Of a stretch of DNA of 64,000 nucleotides, positions 24,660 through 34,097 are shown one piece after another (positions within the stretch are counted from its first letter, which is position 1; every line of letters starts with the position of its first letter). The notes under the pieces are model-generated. The model ran no database searches, was not told the origin of the DNA, and saw only the letters and a list, made by a program, of their open reading frames with translations. Made by a program: the position numbers and the translations under genes. Source of the stretch: Betaproteobacteria bacterium HGW-Betaproteobacteria-3 (GTDB lineage Bacteria > Pseudomonadota > Gammaproteobacteria > Burkholderiales > Burkholderiaceae_C); assembly GCA_002842205.1 (NCBI GenBank), contig PHCI01000019.1:1-64000 (forward strand). Reading direction: 5' to 3'.

Positions 24660-27089
24660 ATGGCCACGTTTCGCCCGTCCACTCCCGAATCCCGGCTGGC
24701 CCAGCAGGTGCGCCAGCAATTCGTGACCGAGGTCGATGGCGCGATGGTCGACCTCACCGCGCAGGTGCAGGGGCGGCTGGCTTCGCTGGCGGACGAGGTT
24801 GGCACACCCGCCCAGATGCAGGAGCGGCGTGATTCGCTGACCGCTTTTCGCAAGCTGCGAACCGCCTGGGTGGAGGCGGTCCGCAAGGGCTGGCGCGAGG
24901 CGCTGGTGGCGCCGGTGGCCAAGCCCACCCGGCCCCAGGACCCCCTCTCCTTTGAGCTGGTGGGCAATGAAGCGGTCGAGAACAAGATCCTGTCGTCGCG
25001 CCTGGTGCTGGCGCTGCTCGACAAGGTCACCTGGGAACTCAACGACTTGCGGCTGCGCATGCAGCGGCTGGAAGGCACGTCGGACCTGGCCGCCGGCGAT
25101 GTGCTGCGCCCCGAGGTGCTGGCCGGGCTGCTGGTCGACCAGTGGGCGGCCAGCGGCATGTCGCGCGAAGCCTGGGTTTCCGTTCAGGATGTGGTCCAGA
25201 AGGCGCTGGTGGACCGACTCACCCAGGCCTATCACCGTGCCAACGAATTCCTGATCCAGCGCGGCGTGGTGCCGGACATCAACGTCAAGGCCCGGGTTCA
25301 GCGTTCGGCCCCGGGCGGGGCCCGCCCCAGCGCCCCAGCCAACCCAGCCGAGACGACGTCGGGCTACAACACCGGGCCCGGCCAGGGCATGGAAAGTGGC
25401 CCCGGTGGGGCCTATGTCAGGGGCTCTGGCCCCGCCGCGGCCAGTGCGTTTCGGGGTGCCTCGGGAGCGTTCGGACGGGCGTCAGGGCCGACGTCTGGCC
25501 GTGGGCCGACCAGCGGCGCGGCACCGCCAAGTTCGCGCATGGGCCCCAGCGGGGCGTTCACCCGCACCGCCGAAGAAACCCGGATGCTCACCACGGGCAC
25601 GCCGCTGTCGCGGGTGCGGCAACGGGCGCAGGGCGTGCTCGGCCAGTTGCGGCGCATGCTCAGCGACCGGGTCTCCGACTTTGACGCCACCCGTCCTGCG
25701 CCGCCGTCACCGGCGCTCGCTGCCGCCATTTCGGAGTTCGAGTCGGCGGAGAGTGCCGAGTACGCCGACCCGAATGTCGTGTACGACAGCGCGGCCGTTC
25801 ACCAGGTGGCCGGACGGCTGCGTGAACGCGCCAACACCCTCAAGAGCAAGGCCGCCAGCACCGCCGAGAAGGCGACCGTTGAAATTGTGGCCCTGATGTT
25901 CCAGAGCATCCTGGCCGAAGAGCGCATCCCCGCGACCATCCGCGTCTGGTTTGCCCGGCTGCAGATGCCGGTGTTGCGGGTGGCGATTGCCGAGCCGGAG
26001 TTTTTTGGCACGCTGGAACACCCGGCACGCCAGCTGATCGACCGCATGGGCGGCTGCGTGATGGGCTTTGACGTGGCTTCCATCGGCGGCAGTGCCCTGG
26101 AGTCCGAGATCAAGCGGGTGGTCCAGGTGATCGAGCAATACCCCGAGACCGGGCGCCGGGTGTTCCAGCTGGTGTATGACGAGTTCCAGAAATTCCTTTC
26201 CCGCTTCCTGACCGAAACCGGGGCCACGCAGCGCGTGGTGTCGGTGGCGCAACAGGTCGAGCAGAAGGAAACGCTGGCGATCCAGTACACCATCGAGATG
26301 CGCAACATGCTCAACACCATGCAGGTGCGCGACGAGATCCGCGAATTCCTGTTCAAGGTGTGGGCCGAGGTGCTGGCGTTGGCGGCGGTCAAGAACGGCC
26401 CCCAGCACGAGACCACGCTCATGCTCAAGCGCACCGCCTCTGATCTGGTGTGGGCGGCCAGTGCCAAACCCAACCGCAATGACCGCGCCCGCGTCATCCA
26501 GGACTTGCCCAACCTGCTGCAGCGGCTGCGCCAGGGCATGACCCTGCTCGGCGTCGTCGGCTCGGCCCAGGAGGCGCACATCAAGATCATCGGCGACACC
26601 CTCGCCGATGCCTTCATGTCCAAGACCGAAGCGATCCCGCAGGCCGCCATCGACGCCATGGCCAAGCGGCTGGCCAACCTGGAAGACTTCGTGGGCGACG
26701 AGGCGATGGGCGACCTGCCCCTCAATGCCGAAAGCGTCGAGATGATGCTGGGCATCGACACGTCCAACATCGAAGTGATCACCGAAGGCGGCTCACAGCC
26801 CAGCGCGGGCATGGTCGCCTGGTCGCAGGCGATCGACCTCGGCGCCTGGTTCGCGATCGACCACAACGGCAAGGCCGCGCAGGTGCAGTATGTGTGGCGC
26901 AGCCAGCGCAAGCAGCTCCACCTGTTTGTGACGGTGGACGGCCACAGTTACCTGATGCAGGCGAGCCGCCTGGCCGCCTACCTGCAGGCGGGGCTGCTGG
27001 TGCCGACCGAAGAAGAAGCGCTGACCGTGCGTGCCACGCGCGAGGCGCTGGCCAAGCTCGACGCCAATCCGGCGCGGCTGCTCAACTGA
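24660..27089 (+). CDS. DUF1631 family protein
   Basis: 809 residues. Long, mostly helical protein of the DUF1631 family, common in beta- and gamma-proteobacteria and of unknown function. N- and C-terminal helical regions (FQSILAEERIPATIRVWFAR, LQMPVLRVAIAEPEFFGTLE, HPARQLIDRMGGCVMGFD) flank a Gly/Ser/Pro-rich low-complexity linker at ~215-310. The C-terminal ~100 residues (AWFAIDHNGKAAQVQYVWRS) resemble the PilZ-like end seen in this family. It starts 14 bases after secF and may be cotranscribed. Confidence 0.8.
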   Translation: MATFRPSTPESRLAQQVRQQFVTEVDGAMVDLTAQVQGRLASLADEVGTPAQMQERRDSLTAFRKLRTAWVEAVRKGWREALVAPVAKPTRPQDPLSFELVGNEAVENKILSSRLVLALLDKVTWELNDLRLRMQRLEGTSDLAAGDVLRPEVLAGLLVDQWAASGMSREAWVSVQDVVQKALVDRLTQAYHRANEFLIQRGVVPDINVKARVQRSAPGGARPSAPANPAETTSGYNTGPGQGMESGPGGAYVRGSGPAAASAFRGASGAFGRASGPTSGRGPTSGAAPPSSRMGPSGAFTRTAEETRMLTTGTPLSRVRQRAQGVLGQLRRMLSDRVSDFDATRPAPPSPALAAAISEFESAESAEYADPNVVYDSAAVHQVAGRLRERANTLKSKAASTAEKATVEIVALMFQSILAEERIPATIRVWFARLQMPVLRVAIAEPEFFGTLEHPARQLIDRMGGCVMGFDVASIGGSALESEIKRVVQVIEQYPETGRRVFQLVYDEFQKFLSRFLTETGATQRVVSVAQQVEQKETLAIQYTIEMRNMLNTMQVRDEIREFLFKVWAEVLALAAVKNGPQHETTLMLKRTASDLVWAASAKPNRNDRARVIQDLPNLLQRLRQGMTLLGVVGSAQEAHIKIIGDTLADAFMSKTEAIPQAAIDAMAKRLANLEDFVGDEAMGDLPLNAESVEMMLGIDTSNIEVITEGGSQPSAGMVAWSQAIDLGAWFAIDHNGKAAQVQYVWRSQRKQLHLFVTVDGHSYLMQASRLAAYLQAGLLVPTEEEALTVRATREALAKLDANPARLLN

Positions 27090-27098
27090 AACACTGCA

Positions 27099-27608
27099 TC
27101 AGTGGGCGACGCGCCCGGCCGGATCGTCGCAGAGCTCGTCGAGCAGCAGGGTGTCGGGCTCCTCGCCAAAACTCCAGTACACCATCAGCACGATAATCTT
27201 CAGGTCGTCCAGCGACATCGGATCGCCGGTCACCGCCATGGCGCGGTCGAGCACGATCTCGCGCATGTGGGCGGGCAGGACGCCCGCGGCTTCCAGAAAA
27301 CTCACAAAGCCCAGGCACTCGGCGCCCAGATGGTCCTGCTCGGCCACCGCGTACACGCGCAGGCTGTGAGGGGATGGGGCGGCCAGGGGCGGCGCCGAGA
27401 CGGCTTCGTCGGCGCCAGCCGGGTCGCTCGAAGGGGGGAGCTGGGTGTTGCGGGCCGCGAGGTTCAATCCGTCGAGCCAGACCAGCGCCTGCTGGATCTC
27501 TTCGTCGTCGAAGCCCATGGCGCCGAGTTTGCGTCCGAGCTGGGGAAGCTCGGGACACGCATCGCCTCGCCAGTAGTTTTCGTAGACGAACACGAGCACT
27601 TCAAACAT
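27099..27608 (-). CDS. smg: Smg family protein (DUF494)
   Basis: 169 residues: MFEVLVFVYENYWRGDACPE, LGRKLGAMGFDDEEIQQALV and VLDRAMAVTGDPMSLDDLKI are characteristic of Smg, a small conserved protein encoded next to dprA in many proteobacteria, of unknown function. It ends ten bases from the convergent DUF1631 gene. Confidence 0.92.
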   Translation of the reverse strand: MFEVLVFVYENYWRGDACPELPQLGRKLGAMGFDDEEIQQALVWLDGLNLAARNTQLPPSSDPAGADEAVSAPPLAAPSPHSLRVYAVAEQDHLGAECLGFVSFLEAAGVLPAHMREIVLDRAMAVTGDPMSLDDLKIIVLMVYWSFGEEPDTLLLDELCDDPAGRVAH

Positions 27609-27697
27609 GGCTCCAATATAGCGCAGAACGCGCGGGCCCGGCCCGGGCCCACGGCAGGCCGCTGCGGTGCGGAGTCGCTGTGCGCGAGCTGCCGACG

Positions 27698-28903
27698 CTA
27701 GGCCGTGCCCATGCGCTGGAACAGACCGCCGGGCAGCCGGGCCACCTGGCCATCGAGCTCCAGGGTCAGCAGGCGGGCCTGCAGGCTGGCCGCGTCCAGG
27801 CCGGTGCGGGCCACCAGCGCGTCCAGGCTGACCGGGTCAAACCCCAGGCGTTCGAGCAAGACCGTGTCGTCAGGGTCCGGCGGCGCATGGGTACCGTCGG
27901 CCGGCGCGGGCGCTGCGCCCACCGCGGACACGCCGGGCCAGCGCAGTTCTTCGAGCACATCCTGGGCCGACTCCACCAGCTTGGCGCCCTGCTTGATCAG
28001 CGCGTGGCAGCCGCGGGATTGGGTGGAATGGATCGAGCCGGGAATGGCAAACACGTCCTTGCCCTGCTCCAGCGCCATGCGGGCGGTGATCAACGAGCCC
28101 GACTTCACCGCCGCTTCCACCACCAGGGTGCCGCGCGCCAGGCCCGAGATGATGCGGTTGCGCCTGGGGAAGTTGGGCGCCAGCGGCGGCGTGCCCAGCG
28201 GGTATTCGCTGATCAGCTGGCCGCGTTGGGCAATGCGGTGCGCCAGGTCCCGATGTTTTTTGGGGTACACGCGGTCCAGCCCGGTGCCGACCACCGCCAG
28301 GGTCGCCAGCTGGCCGGGCGCCGCGCCCTCCAGCGCCCCTTCGTGCGCGGCGCCGTCCACGCCCAGCGCGAGCCCGGACACCACGGTCAGTCCGGCACCG
28401 GCCAGGCTGCGGGCAAACTGCCGTGCATTGGCCTCGCCTTGCGGCGTCGGGTTGCGACTGCCCACGATGGCGAGGCCGTGGAACGCCTCGTTCGCTTCTG
28501 ATTCAATAGCAAACTTTTGTGATTCTTCGGGGGCTTGAGGCTGATTTTGCTTGCCATCGAGTTGTCCGAGCCGGTACAGCAGCAAGGGCGGGTCTTCGAT
28601 GTTCAGCAAGGCCTGCGGGTAAGCCGGGTCGCCCAGCGCGACGAGGTCGCGACGGCTGTCGGCGGGGGCAGCCGGGTCGGCCAGCCAGGCGCAGGTCAGG
28701 GCCAGCTGGTCGGCAAAGCCCTCGGGTTCGGTGTGCAGTGCGTGCGCCTGCGTCGTGGAGACCACCTGTTCGAGCGCGGTCAGCGATTGGGCAAACACGG
28801 CTTCGGGCAAGCCGAAAGCGGCCAGCAGGCGGCGTGCGGAATCGTTGCCCACGCCGGGCGTCAGGCTGAGCCGCAGCCAGCCGGCCAGCGCTTCGCGCTC
28901 CAT
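27698..28903 (-). CDS. dprA: DNA processing protein DprA, with repeat-derived insertion
   Basis: 401 residues. N-terminal SAM-like domain (LTPGVGNDSARRLLAAFG), Rossmann-like domain (LAIVGSRNPTPQGEANARQF, VVSGLALGVDGAAHEGALEG, FPRRNRIISGLARGTLVVEA) and a C-terminal winged-helix DML1 domain. DprA loads RecA on incoming single-stranded DNA during transformation. Just before AIVGSRN there are ~25 extra polar residues (GKQNQPQAPEESQKFAIESE) that coincide with a diverged copy of the AGCCCCCGTC dispersed repeat. Confidence 0.95.
   Translation of the reverse strand: MEREALAGWLRLSLTPGVGNDSARRLLAAFGLPEAVFAQSLTALEQVVSTTQAHALHTEPEGFADQLALTCAWLADPAAPADSRRDLVALGDPAYPQALLNIEDPPLLLYRLGQLDGKQNQPQAPEESQKFAIESEANEAFHGLAIVGSRNPTPQGEANARQFARSLAGAGLTVVSGLALGVDGAAHEGALEGAAPGQLATLAVVGTGLDRVYPKKHRDLAHRIAQRGQLISEYPLGTPPLAPNFPRRNRIISGLARGTLVVEAAVKSGSLITARMALEQGKDVFAIPGSIHSTQSRGCHALIKQGAKLVESAQDVLEELRWPGVSAVGAAPAPADGTHAPPDPDDTVLLERLGFDPVSLDALVARTGLDAASLQARLLTLELDGQVARLPGGLFQRMGTA
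28497..28548 (-). repeat. Diverged AGCCCCCGTC-type repeat inside dprA, copy 7
   Basis: Minus strand AGCCCCCGAAGAATCACAAA then AGTTTGCTATTGAATC. It keeps the ends of the consensus and is translated as PEESQKFAIES within DprA. Confidence 0.65.
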
Positions 28904-28908
28904 GCGGC

Positions 28909-30156
28909 TCAGCGCGGGTTGACCACGCGGTCGCCGATCTTCACGCCGTTGGTGATTTCCAGAATGAGGGCGTAGGACACGCGCTCGAACGGGCGGAACA
29001 CCATCATGAGGCCGTTGCGCTCGTCGGGCAGCTTGAGCTGGGCCTTGGCCGGATCGGTCGTGTCGACGACGCGCTCTCCGTCGGTGATGATCGCCAGCAC
29101 ATGGCCGCTTTCAATGCCGTCGCGGGTGCCGCGGTTGATCACGACCACCTGGTTCTGAGCGGCATATTTGACGCTGCTGCCATAAATGGAGACCACGCTG
29201 CCTTCCAGGCGCCCCTGCGGCGCGTGCGGCGTGTAGGTCAGCAGCTGGCGCGGTGGCTCGGGCAGCAGGCGATCGCCAGTGCGCATTTCTTCCTTGGCGC
29301 TGATGATGTCGATGGTGGCGGGCACAATTTCTGTGCTGGTCTTGCCCCCGACTGGCGTGATCTGGCGGTTGGCCTCACCGCGGACCAGGGCGGCGCGGCC
29401 GACATACTGGGCTTCGAAGCCAAGCACCTCCTGGGTGACCGGGTCTTTGAGCGGCGTGGCGTTGCGGAACACCCGAAAGTCGCTCGCCTTCGGATCGTCG
29501 GCGATGGGGGTGGTGCCGCGCGCATAGGCCCGGTCACCGCGGCTCAGAAGGACACGGCCTTCCTGCGTGGCCACGATGCGCGGCGCGGCCAGCAGGACGC
29601 TTTCGTCCACCACCATCGGCTCGGTCAGGAACGGCTCGATCAGGTGCGGTTGCAGCGTGGGCAACGCAAGATCGGCCAGCGACTCGATGCGGGTGCGGGG
29701 GGAGACACGCACGGTGTCGGTGGGCGGGCCTTCGCCGGGCCGCGTGCTCAGCGTGGCGCGGCCGTTCAGTTTTTCCAGAAAGAGCTGCTGGCCCGGGAAA
29801 ATCAGGTGCGGATTGCGGATGTCCTGAAGGTTCATGCCCCAGAGCTCGGGCCAGCGCCACGGGCTGCGCAAAAACAGCCGGGAAATGGCCCACAGCGTGT
29901 CGCCGCGCTTGACGGTGTAGACGTCCGGCGCATTGGGCGCCAGCTCGCTGAGCGGCACACCCGCTTGCGCCACCTGCTCGGCCGTGCTGCGCTGGGCCGG
30001 TGTGATGGGATAATTCTGGGCTGCGGCGGGCAGTGCGGCCAGCAGCGCGGCGCCTCCCAGGGCCAGCCAGCAGCTCTGCACCAGACGAGTGCGCAAAAAG
30101 CGGACGGACTGAAGCGCAGTTTTGAGCGAGTGATCGGCGATTTCGATATGGTTCAT
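28909..30156 (-). CDS. LysM peptidoglycan-binding domain protein
   Basis: 415 residues from ATG 30156. Signal sequence (CWLALGGAALLAALPAAAQ), then a LysM domain at ~77-130 (YTVKRGDTLWAISRLFL, WPELWGMN, NPHLIFPGQQLFLEKL), then a long beta-rich C-terminal region with a second, unnamed conserved part (VVSIYGSSVKYAAQNQVVVI, NRGTRDGIESGHVLAI). Conserved in beta-proteobacteria upstream of dprA; a periplasmic wall-binding role is inferred. It ends five bases before the dprA start, implying a LysM-dprA-smg operon. A GTG at 30252 is an alternative start. Confidence 0.88.
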   Translation of the reverse strand: MNHIEIADHSLKTALQSVRFLRTRLVQSCWLALGGAALLAALPAAAQNYPITPAQRSTAEQVAQAGVPLSELAPNAPDVYTVKRGDTLWAISRLFLRSPWRWPELWGMNLQDIRNPHLIFPGQQLFLEKLNGRATLSTRPGEGPPTDTVRVSPRTRIESLADLALPTLQPHLIEPFLTEPMVVDESVLLAAPRIVATQEGRVLLSRGDRAYARGTTPIADDPKASDFRVFRNATPLKDPVTQEVLGFEAQYVGRAALVRGEANRQITPVGGKTSTEIVPATIDIISAKEEMRTGDRLLPEPPRQLLTYTPHAPQGRLEGSVVSIYGSSVKYAAQNQVVVINRGTRDGIESGHVLAIITDGERVVDTTDPAKAQLKLPDERNGLMMVFRPFERVSYALILEITNGVKIGDRVVNPR

Positions 30157-30364
30157 GTGTTGCGGTATCACGAAATGCCCCCCAGGGCCGATGCTGGGCA
30201 GGCTGGCAACCCCAAGGTGCGACAGCTGTGTGGACCAGCGGCGAATCTTCACAAATCACTGTTGATTTTGCGCTCAAGCCCTTGATTGGGCAACGAATAT
30301 TGGCTTTGGCGACGGCGCCGAACCCCAAAAGTGGCGAAAATAACGACATCTTTTCCTGACGATC

Positions 30365-30883
30365 ATGGCCTTGTTACCCATTCTTTGCTATCCCGATCCC
30401 CGCTTGCACAAGGTTGCCAGACCGGTGGCGGCCGTGCAGCCACGCCATCGCACGCTGATCGCCGACATGCTGGAGACCATGTACGACGCCAACGGCATCG
30501 GCCTGGCCGCGACCCAGGTGGACGTGCACGAGCGCCTGATCGTGATCGACGCCTCCGAAGCGCGCGACCAGCCGCTGGTGCTGATCAACCCTGAAATCGT
30601 CTGGCTCAGCCCCGAGCGGCAGCGCCAGGACGAAGGCTGCCTGTCGGTGCCCGGCATCTACGATGGCGTGGAGCGCGCCGTGGCGGTGCGGGTGCAGGCG
30701 CTGGACGGCGACGGCCGCACGCGCACGATCGAAGCCGAAGGGCTGCTGGCCGTGTGCGTCCAGCACGAGATGGACCACCTGCTGGGCAAGGTGTTTGTCG
30801 AATACCTCTCGCCCCTGAAGCGCAACCGCATCAAGACCAAGATGCTCAAAGCGGCCCGGGACGCCCGCGAATCCGCCCATTGA
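30365..30883 (+). CDS. def: Peptide deformylase
   Basis: 172 residues with all three metal-binding motifs: GIGLAATQV (residues 44-52), EGCLSVPG with Cys92, and QHEMDH with His134, Glu135 and His138. It removes the N-formyl group from nascent proteins. It is encoded two genes upstream of fmt, which adds that formyl group to initiator tRNA. Confidence 0.97.
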   Translation: MALLPILCYPDPRLHKVARPVAAVQPRHRTLIADMLETMYDANGIGLAATQVDVHERLIVIDASEARDQPLVLINPEIVWLSPERQRQDEGCLSVPGIYDGVERAVAVRVQALDGDGRTRTIEAEGLLAVCVQHEMDHLLGKVFVEYLSPLKRNRIKTKMLKAARDARESAH

Positions 30884-30922
30884 GGCGACGTGTGACCACT
30901 TCCCGGAAAGAGCAGGTCATCC

Positions 30923-31480
30923 ATGCACCATTCATCCGCTGATTCGGGCGTGTCGCCCCGGGGCGCCGCGGTGGTGAGACCGCAGTGGGCGGCGCGATCC
31001 CTGCGCCGGGCCGTTTGGCTCGGCGCGGCCCTGCTGAGCGCCTGCGTGGGCATGCCGCAGTGGGAAAAGCCCGGCACGGCGCGGGCCGACGTGGTGCAGC
31101 GGCTGGGCCAGCCCACCGCGGTGTACCCGCTGGCGGCGGGCGAGCGGCTGCAGTACTCGCGCCAACCCGCCGGGCTGGAGGTCTTCAACCTCGACTTTGA
31201 TGCGACCGGCCGCCTGCGCCAGGTCGAGCAGGCACTGGAGCCCGAAAACGTGGCCCGCATCGTGGACCACCTGTGGACCGCCAGCGACGTGACCCGCCTG
31301 TTGGGCAAGCCCGCCCTGATCGAGCGCGTGGCCCGCTTCGACGGCGTCATCTGGACTTACCGCTACAAGGATTACAGCGGCCTGCGGCGCCTGCATGTGC
31401 ACCTGGACCCGGGCGGCGTGGTGCGCAAGGTCATCAGCACGGACGAGAACAGCCGCAATTTTCCCAATTCAGGCCGTTGA
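30923..31480 (+). CDS. BamE-like outer-membrane lipoprotein
   Basis: 185 residues with a lipobox (AALLSACVG). Two SmpA/BamE-like repeats follow: [20 protein letters not shown] and [20 protein letters not shown]. BamE domains assist outer-membrane protein assembly, but this two-repeat form differs from BamE itself, so a general outer-membrane role is safer. It sits between def and fmt in the same direction. Confidence 0.75.
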   Translation: MHHSSADSGVSPRGAAVVRPQWAARSLRRAVWLGAALLSACVGMPQWEKPGTARADVVQRLGQPTAVYPLAAGERLQYSRQPAGLEVFNLDFDATGRLRQVEQALEPENVARIVDHLWTASDVTRLLGKPALIERVARFDGVIWTYRYKDYSGLRRLHVHLDPGGVVRKVISTDENSRNFPNSGR

Positions 31481-31512
31481 ATGCAGTGTGGCGCGGCCCC
31501 CCGGAGCTTTTC

Positions 31513-32538
31513 TTGAAAATTGTCTTTGCCGGCACCCCGGCCTTCGCCCGCGTGGCGCTGGAACAGCTGCACGCCGCGGGTTTTGAGATCGCGCTGGTGC
31601 TGACCCAGCCCGACCGGCCGGCCGGTCGCGGCATGAAACTGCTGGCCTCGCCCGTCAAGCAGTTCGCGCTGGCGCACGGCATCCCGCTCGCCCAACCCCG
31701 CAGCCTGCGCCTGGACGGCAAGTTCCCCGACGATGCCGCCGCCGCCCAGGCCGCCCTGCAGGCTGCGCAGGCCGATGCGATGGTGGTGGCCGCCTACGGG
31801 CTGATCCTGCCGCAATGGGTGCTGGACCTCCTGCGGGGGACTCCCGCCGCGGCCAGCCTGACGGCGCAGAGGCGCACCGACGCGGCGCCCCCGGGCCTGG
31901 GCTGCCTCAACATCCACGCCTCGCTGCTGCCGCGCTGGCGCGGGGCCGCGCCCATCCACCGGGCAATCGAGGCGGGCGACACCGAAACCGGCGTCACCCT
32001 CATGCAGATGGACGCGGGGCTGGACACCGGCGACATGCTGCGCGTGGAAAAAATGGCCATCGAGCCCGACGACACCACCGGGCGCCTGCACGACCGGCTG
32101 GCCGAACTCGGCGCGCGCATGATCGTGCAACTGCTGCGCGACGCCGCGCGCGGCCCGCTGCACGCCACGCCGCAGCCCGCGCAGGGCGTGAGCTACGCCC
32201 ACAAGATCGACAAGGCCGAGGCCGCCATCGACTGGACGCAATCGGTGGCCGTGATTGAGCGGCGCATCCGTGCGTTCGACCCTTCTCCCGGCGCGTCGAG
32301 CGTTCTGGCGGGGGAATCCATCAAACTCTGGAAATCTGAAATTGATAGCAAACTAACACCAATAGACGGGGGCTATGGCCATATTTTGTTTGCAAATTCG
32401 ACGGGTGTGGGGGTGCAGTGCGGCGACGGCGTGCTGCGCCTGACCGAGCTGCAGCGTGCCGGCGGCAAACGGCTGGCCGCGGCCGACTTCCTGCGCGGGT
32501 TTGCGCTGCCGCCGGGCCTGCGGTTCGGGGCCGCATGA
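31513..32538 (+). CDS. fmt: Methionyl-tRNA formyltransferase, with repeat-derived insertion
   Basis: 341 residues from TTG 31513, preceded by GGAG six bases upstream. Typical start [19 protein letters not shown] and catalytic region [40 protein letters not shown]. It formylates Met-tRNAfMet with 10-formyl-THF. Between the C-terminal-domain strands, the stretch [20 protein letters not shown] is encoded by a minus-oriented copy of the AGCCCCCGTC dispersed repeat, an in-frame insertion in a loop of an essential enzyme. A second loop ([20 protein letters not shown]) is also longer than usual. Confidence 0.95.
   Translation: MKIVFAGTPAFARVALEQLHAAGFEIALVLTQPDRPAGRGMKLLASPVKQFALAHGIPLAQPRSLRLDGKFPDDAAAAQAALQAAQADAMVVAAYGLILPQWVLDLLRGTPAAASLTAQRRTDAAPPGLGCLNIHASLLPRWRGAAPIHRAIEAGDTETGVTLMQMDAGLDTGDMLRVEKMAIEPDDTTGRLHDRLAELGARMIVQLLRDAARGPLHATPQPAQGVSYAHKIDKAEAAIDWTQSVAVIERRIRAFDPSPGASSVLAGESIKLWKSEIDSKLTPIDGGYGHILFANSTGVGVQCGDGVLRLTELQRAGGKRLAAADFLRGFALPPGLRFGAA
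32338..32381 (-). repeat. AGCCCCCGTC-type repeat inside fmt, copy 8
   Basis: Minus strand AGCCCCCGTCTATTGGTGTT then AGTTTGCTATCAATTTC. It is translated in the host frame as part of Fmt. Confidence 0.85.
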
Positions 32539-32572
32539 GGCCCACGCACGCCCCAAGTTCGAGCCGCACCTG

Positions 32573-33580
32573 ATGTTTTTCCGTCGCGAATTGCGTGCCG
32601 ACCCCGAGTTCCGCGCCGGCATGCGGGACATGTGGCCCCAGGCGCCGGGCATCGCCGCCTGGGGCCTGATGACCGGCGTGGCGATGGTCAAATCGGGGAT
32701 GAGCGGCGTCGAATCGCTGCTGATGGCGTTGCTGGTGTTCGCGGGCAGCTCGCAGCTGGCGGCCATCCCGCTGCTGGTGGCCGGGGCGCCGGCCTGGGTG
32801 ATCCTGGCCACGGGGTTTTGCGTCAACCTGCGGTTTGTCGTCTTCAGCCTGCACCTGCGTCCCTACCTCATGCACCTGCCGCTGTGGCAGCGCCTGACGC
32901 ACGGCTACCTCACGGCCGACATTTCCTATGTGCTGTTCACGCGGCGCTTTCCAGTGCCTGCGCAGGAGGGCGATGGGGGCCATGAAGTGACCAGCGTGGG
33001 GGCCCAGAGCGCCGCGCCGGGCCGCTCCCAAGCAAGCTCAGCCCCCTTGGGGGGCAGAGAGCCACACGCAGTGGGCGAACGTGGGGGCCCCATGGCTGCC
33101 GCGCCGGGCCGCTCCCAAGCAAGCTCAGCCCCCTTGGGGCTGAGGGCTGCGGCTCCGGGCCTGCCTGCGCAGGGCCGGACAGCCCGAAGGGACGCTGACT
33201 CTGGCAGCGTCTCGTCCAGCGCAGTACACGAAGTGACCAGCGTGGGGGCCCGACAACTTGCGCAGGAGGCCTATCTGGCCGGCAACTGCTTCGTCAACTG
33301 GGGCAGTTGGGTCAGTGCGAGCGTGGCGGGCGTGGCGCTGGCCAATTTCATCCCCACGCATTGGGGGCTGGGGTTCGCGGGCATCCTGTGTCTGGTGGGC
33401 ATCCTGTCGTCGCTGGCCACCACACGGCTGCGCGTGCTCTCGGCCGCCGTGGCCGGGGCCGCTGCGGTAGCGGCCCATGCGCTGCCGCTCAAGCTCAACA
33501 TCGTGGTGGCGATTGCCGTGGCGGTGTTGATCTGCCTCACCGTCGAAAAACCGCTGCGCGCGATGCGGGGAGCTTCATGA
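32573..33580 (+). CDS. azlC: AzlC-family branched-chain amino acid exporter subunit with large insertion
   Basis: 335 residues from ATG 32573. Family signature FRAGMRDMWPQAPGIAAWGL, SGMSGVESLLMALLVFAGSS and several helices. AzlC with AzlD forms an exporter of branched-chain amino acids and analogues. AzlC is normally ~230-240 residues; here ~95 residues of low-complexity Ala/Gly/Ser/Pro sequence (about 134-226) interrupt it between TRRFPVPAQ and AQEAYLAGNCFVNW. The insertion consists of two tandem GC-rich dispersed repeats and a partial third. Whether the exporter still works is doubtful but the frame is open. Confidence 0.88.
   Translation: MFFRRELRADPEFRAGMRDMWPQAPGIAAWGLMTGVAMVKSGMSGVESLLMALLVFAGSSQLAAIPLLVAGAPAWVILATGFCVNLRFVVFSLHLRPYLMHLPLWQRLTHGYLTADISYVLFTRRFPVPAQEGDGGHEVTSVGAQSAAPGRSQASSAPLGGREPHAVGERGGPMAAAPGRSQASSAPLGLRAAAPGLPAQGRTARRDADSGSVSSSAVHEVTSVGARQLAQEAYLAGNCFVNWGSWVSASVAGVALANFIPTHWGLGFAGILCLVGILSSLATTRLRVLSAAVAGAAAVAAHALPLKLNIVVAIAVAVLICLTVEKPLRAMRGAS
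32984..33255 (+). repeat. GC-rich dispersed repeat, copies B and C plus partial copy
   Basis: Two tandem copies of GCGCCGGGCCGCTCCCAAGC + AAGCTCAGCCCCCTTGGGG, the first flanked by GAAGTGACCAGCGTGGGGGC and CCACACGCAGTGGGCGAACG. A partial third block (GAAGTGACCAGCGTGGGGGC) closes the array at ~33230. All lies within azlC. Confidence 0.85.
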
Positions 33581-33906
33581 CCGATCTCTGGACCGTCGGT
33601 GTCATCCTGGGGCTGGCCTGCGTCACGGTACTGGCGCGCTGCTTTTTCTTCATCTCCAGCCAGCCCTGGCCCCTGCCGCGCTGGGCCGAGCGCGGCCTGC
33701 AGTACGCCCCCATCGCGGCCCTGTCGGCCGTGGTGGTGCCCGAGGTGGTGATGGTGCAGGGCCATCTGGTGGACACCTGGCAGGACGCGCGCCTGTTTGC
33801 GGCGGCGGCGGGGGCGGTTGCCTATTTTCTGCGCCGCGACGTGCTCATGACCATCGTCGCGGGCATGGCCGTGTACCTGCCGCTGCACCTGGGGCTGGGC
33901 TGGTAG
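33577..33906 (+). CDS. azlD: AzlD-family exporter subunit
   Basis: 109 residues overlapping azlC by ATGA. Four short helices (VGVILGLACVTVLARCFFFI, LQYAPIAALSAVVVPEVVM, DVLMTIVAGMAVYLPLHLGL), the usual size and pattern of the small partner of AzlC. Confidence 0.9.
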   Translation: MTDLWTVGVILGLACVTVLARCFFFISSQPWPLPRWAERGLQYAPIAALSAVVVPEVVMVQGHLVDTWQDARLFAAAAGAVAYFLRRDVLMTIVAGMAVYLPLHLGLGW

Positions 33907-34097
33907 GCGCCAACGACGGCGGGGGCGGTGGCGGTGGCGGTGGGGCGGAGCGAGCGAGCTGGCGCCGACGTGCAGCGAGGGCCCATTGCTTTTTTTTGGC
34001 AAGGGGCTCTGCCGGGCGGCTTCTAAAATAGGCGCTGGTTCCTCGGTTTCCCCTCTATCCCTCCACCCTCCAACCCGGCGCCGCTGCGCCCGTCACC
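33907..34097. other. Non-coding gap before pgk with G-rich tract
   Basis: 191 bases, including GGCGGGGGCGGTGGCGGTGG at ~33918-33937, a run with quadruplex-forming potential. No gene seen. Confidence 0.4.

Noticed and set aside
33918-33960. G-rich tract before pgk as a regulatory quadruplex
   Set aside because: The run could fold, but G-rich stretches are common at this GC content and nothing else supports a role.
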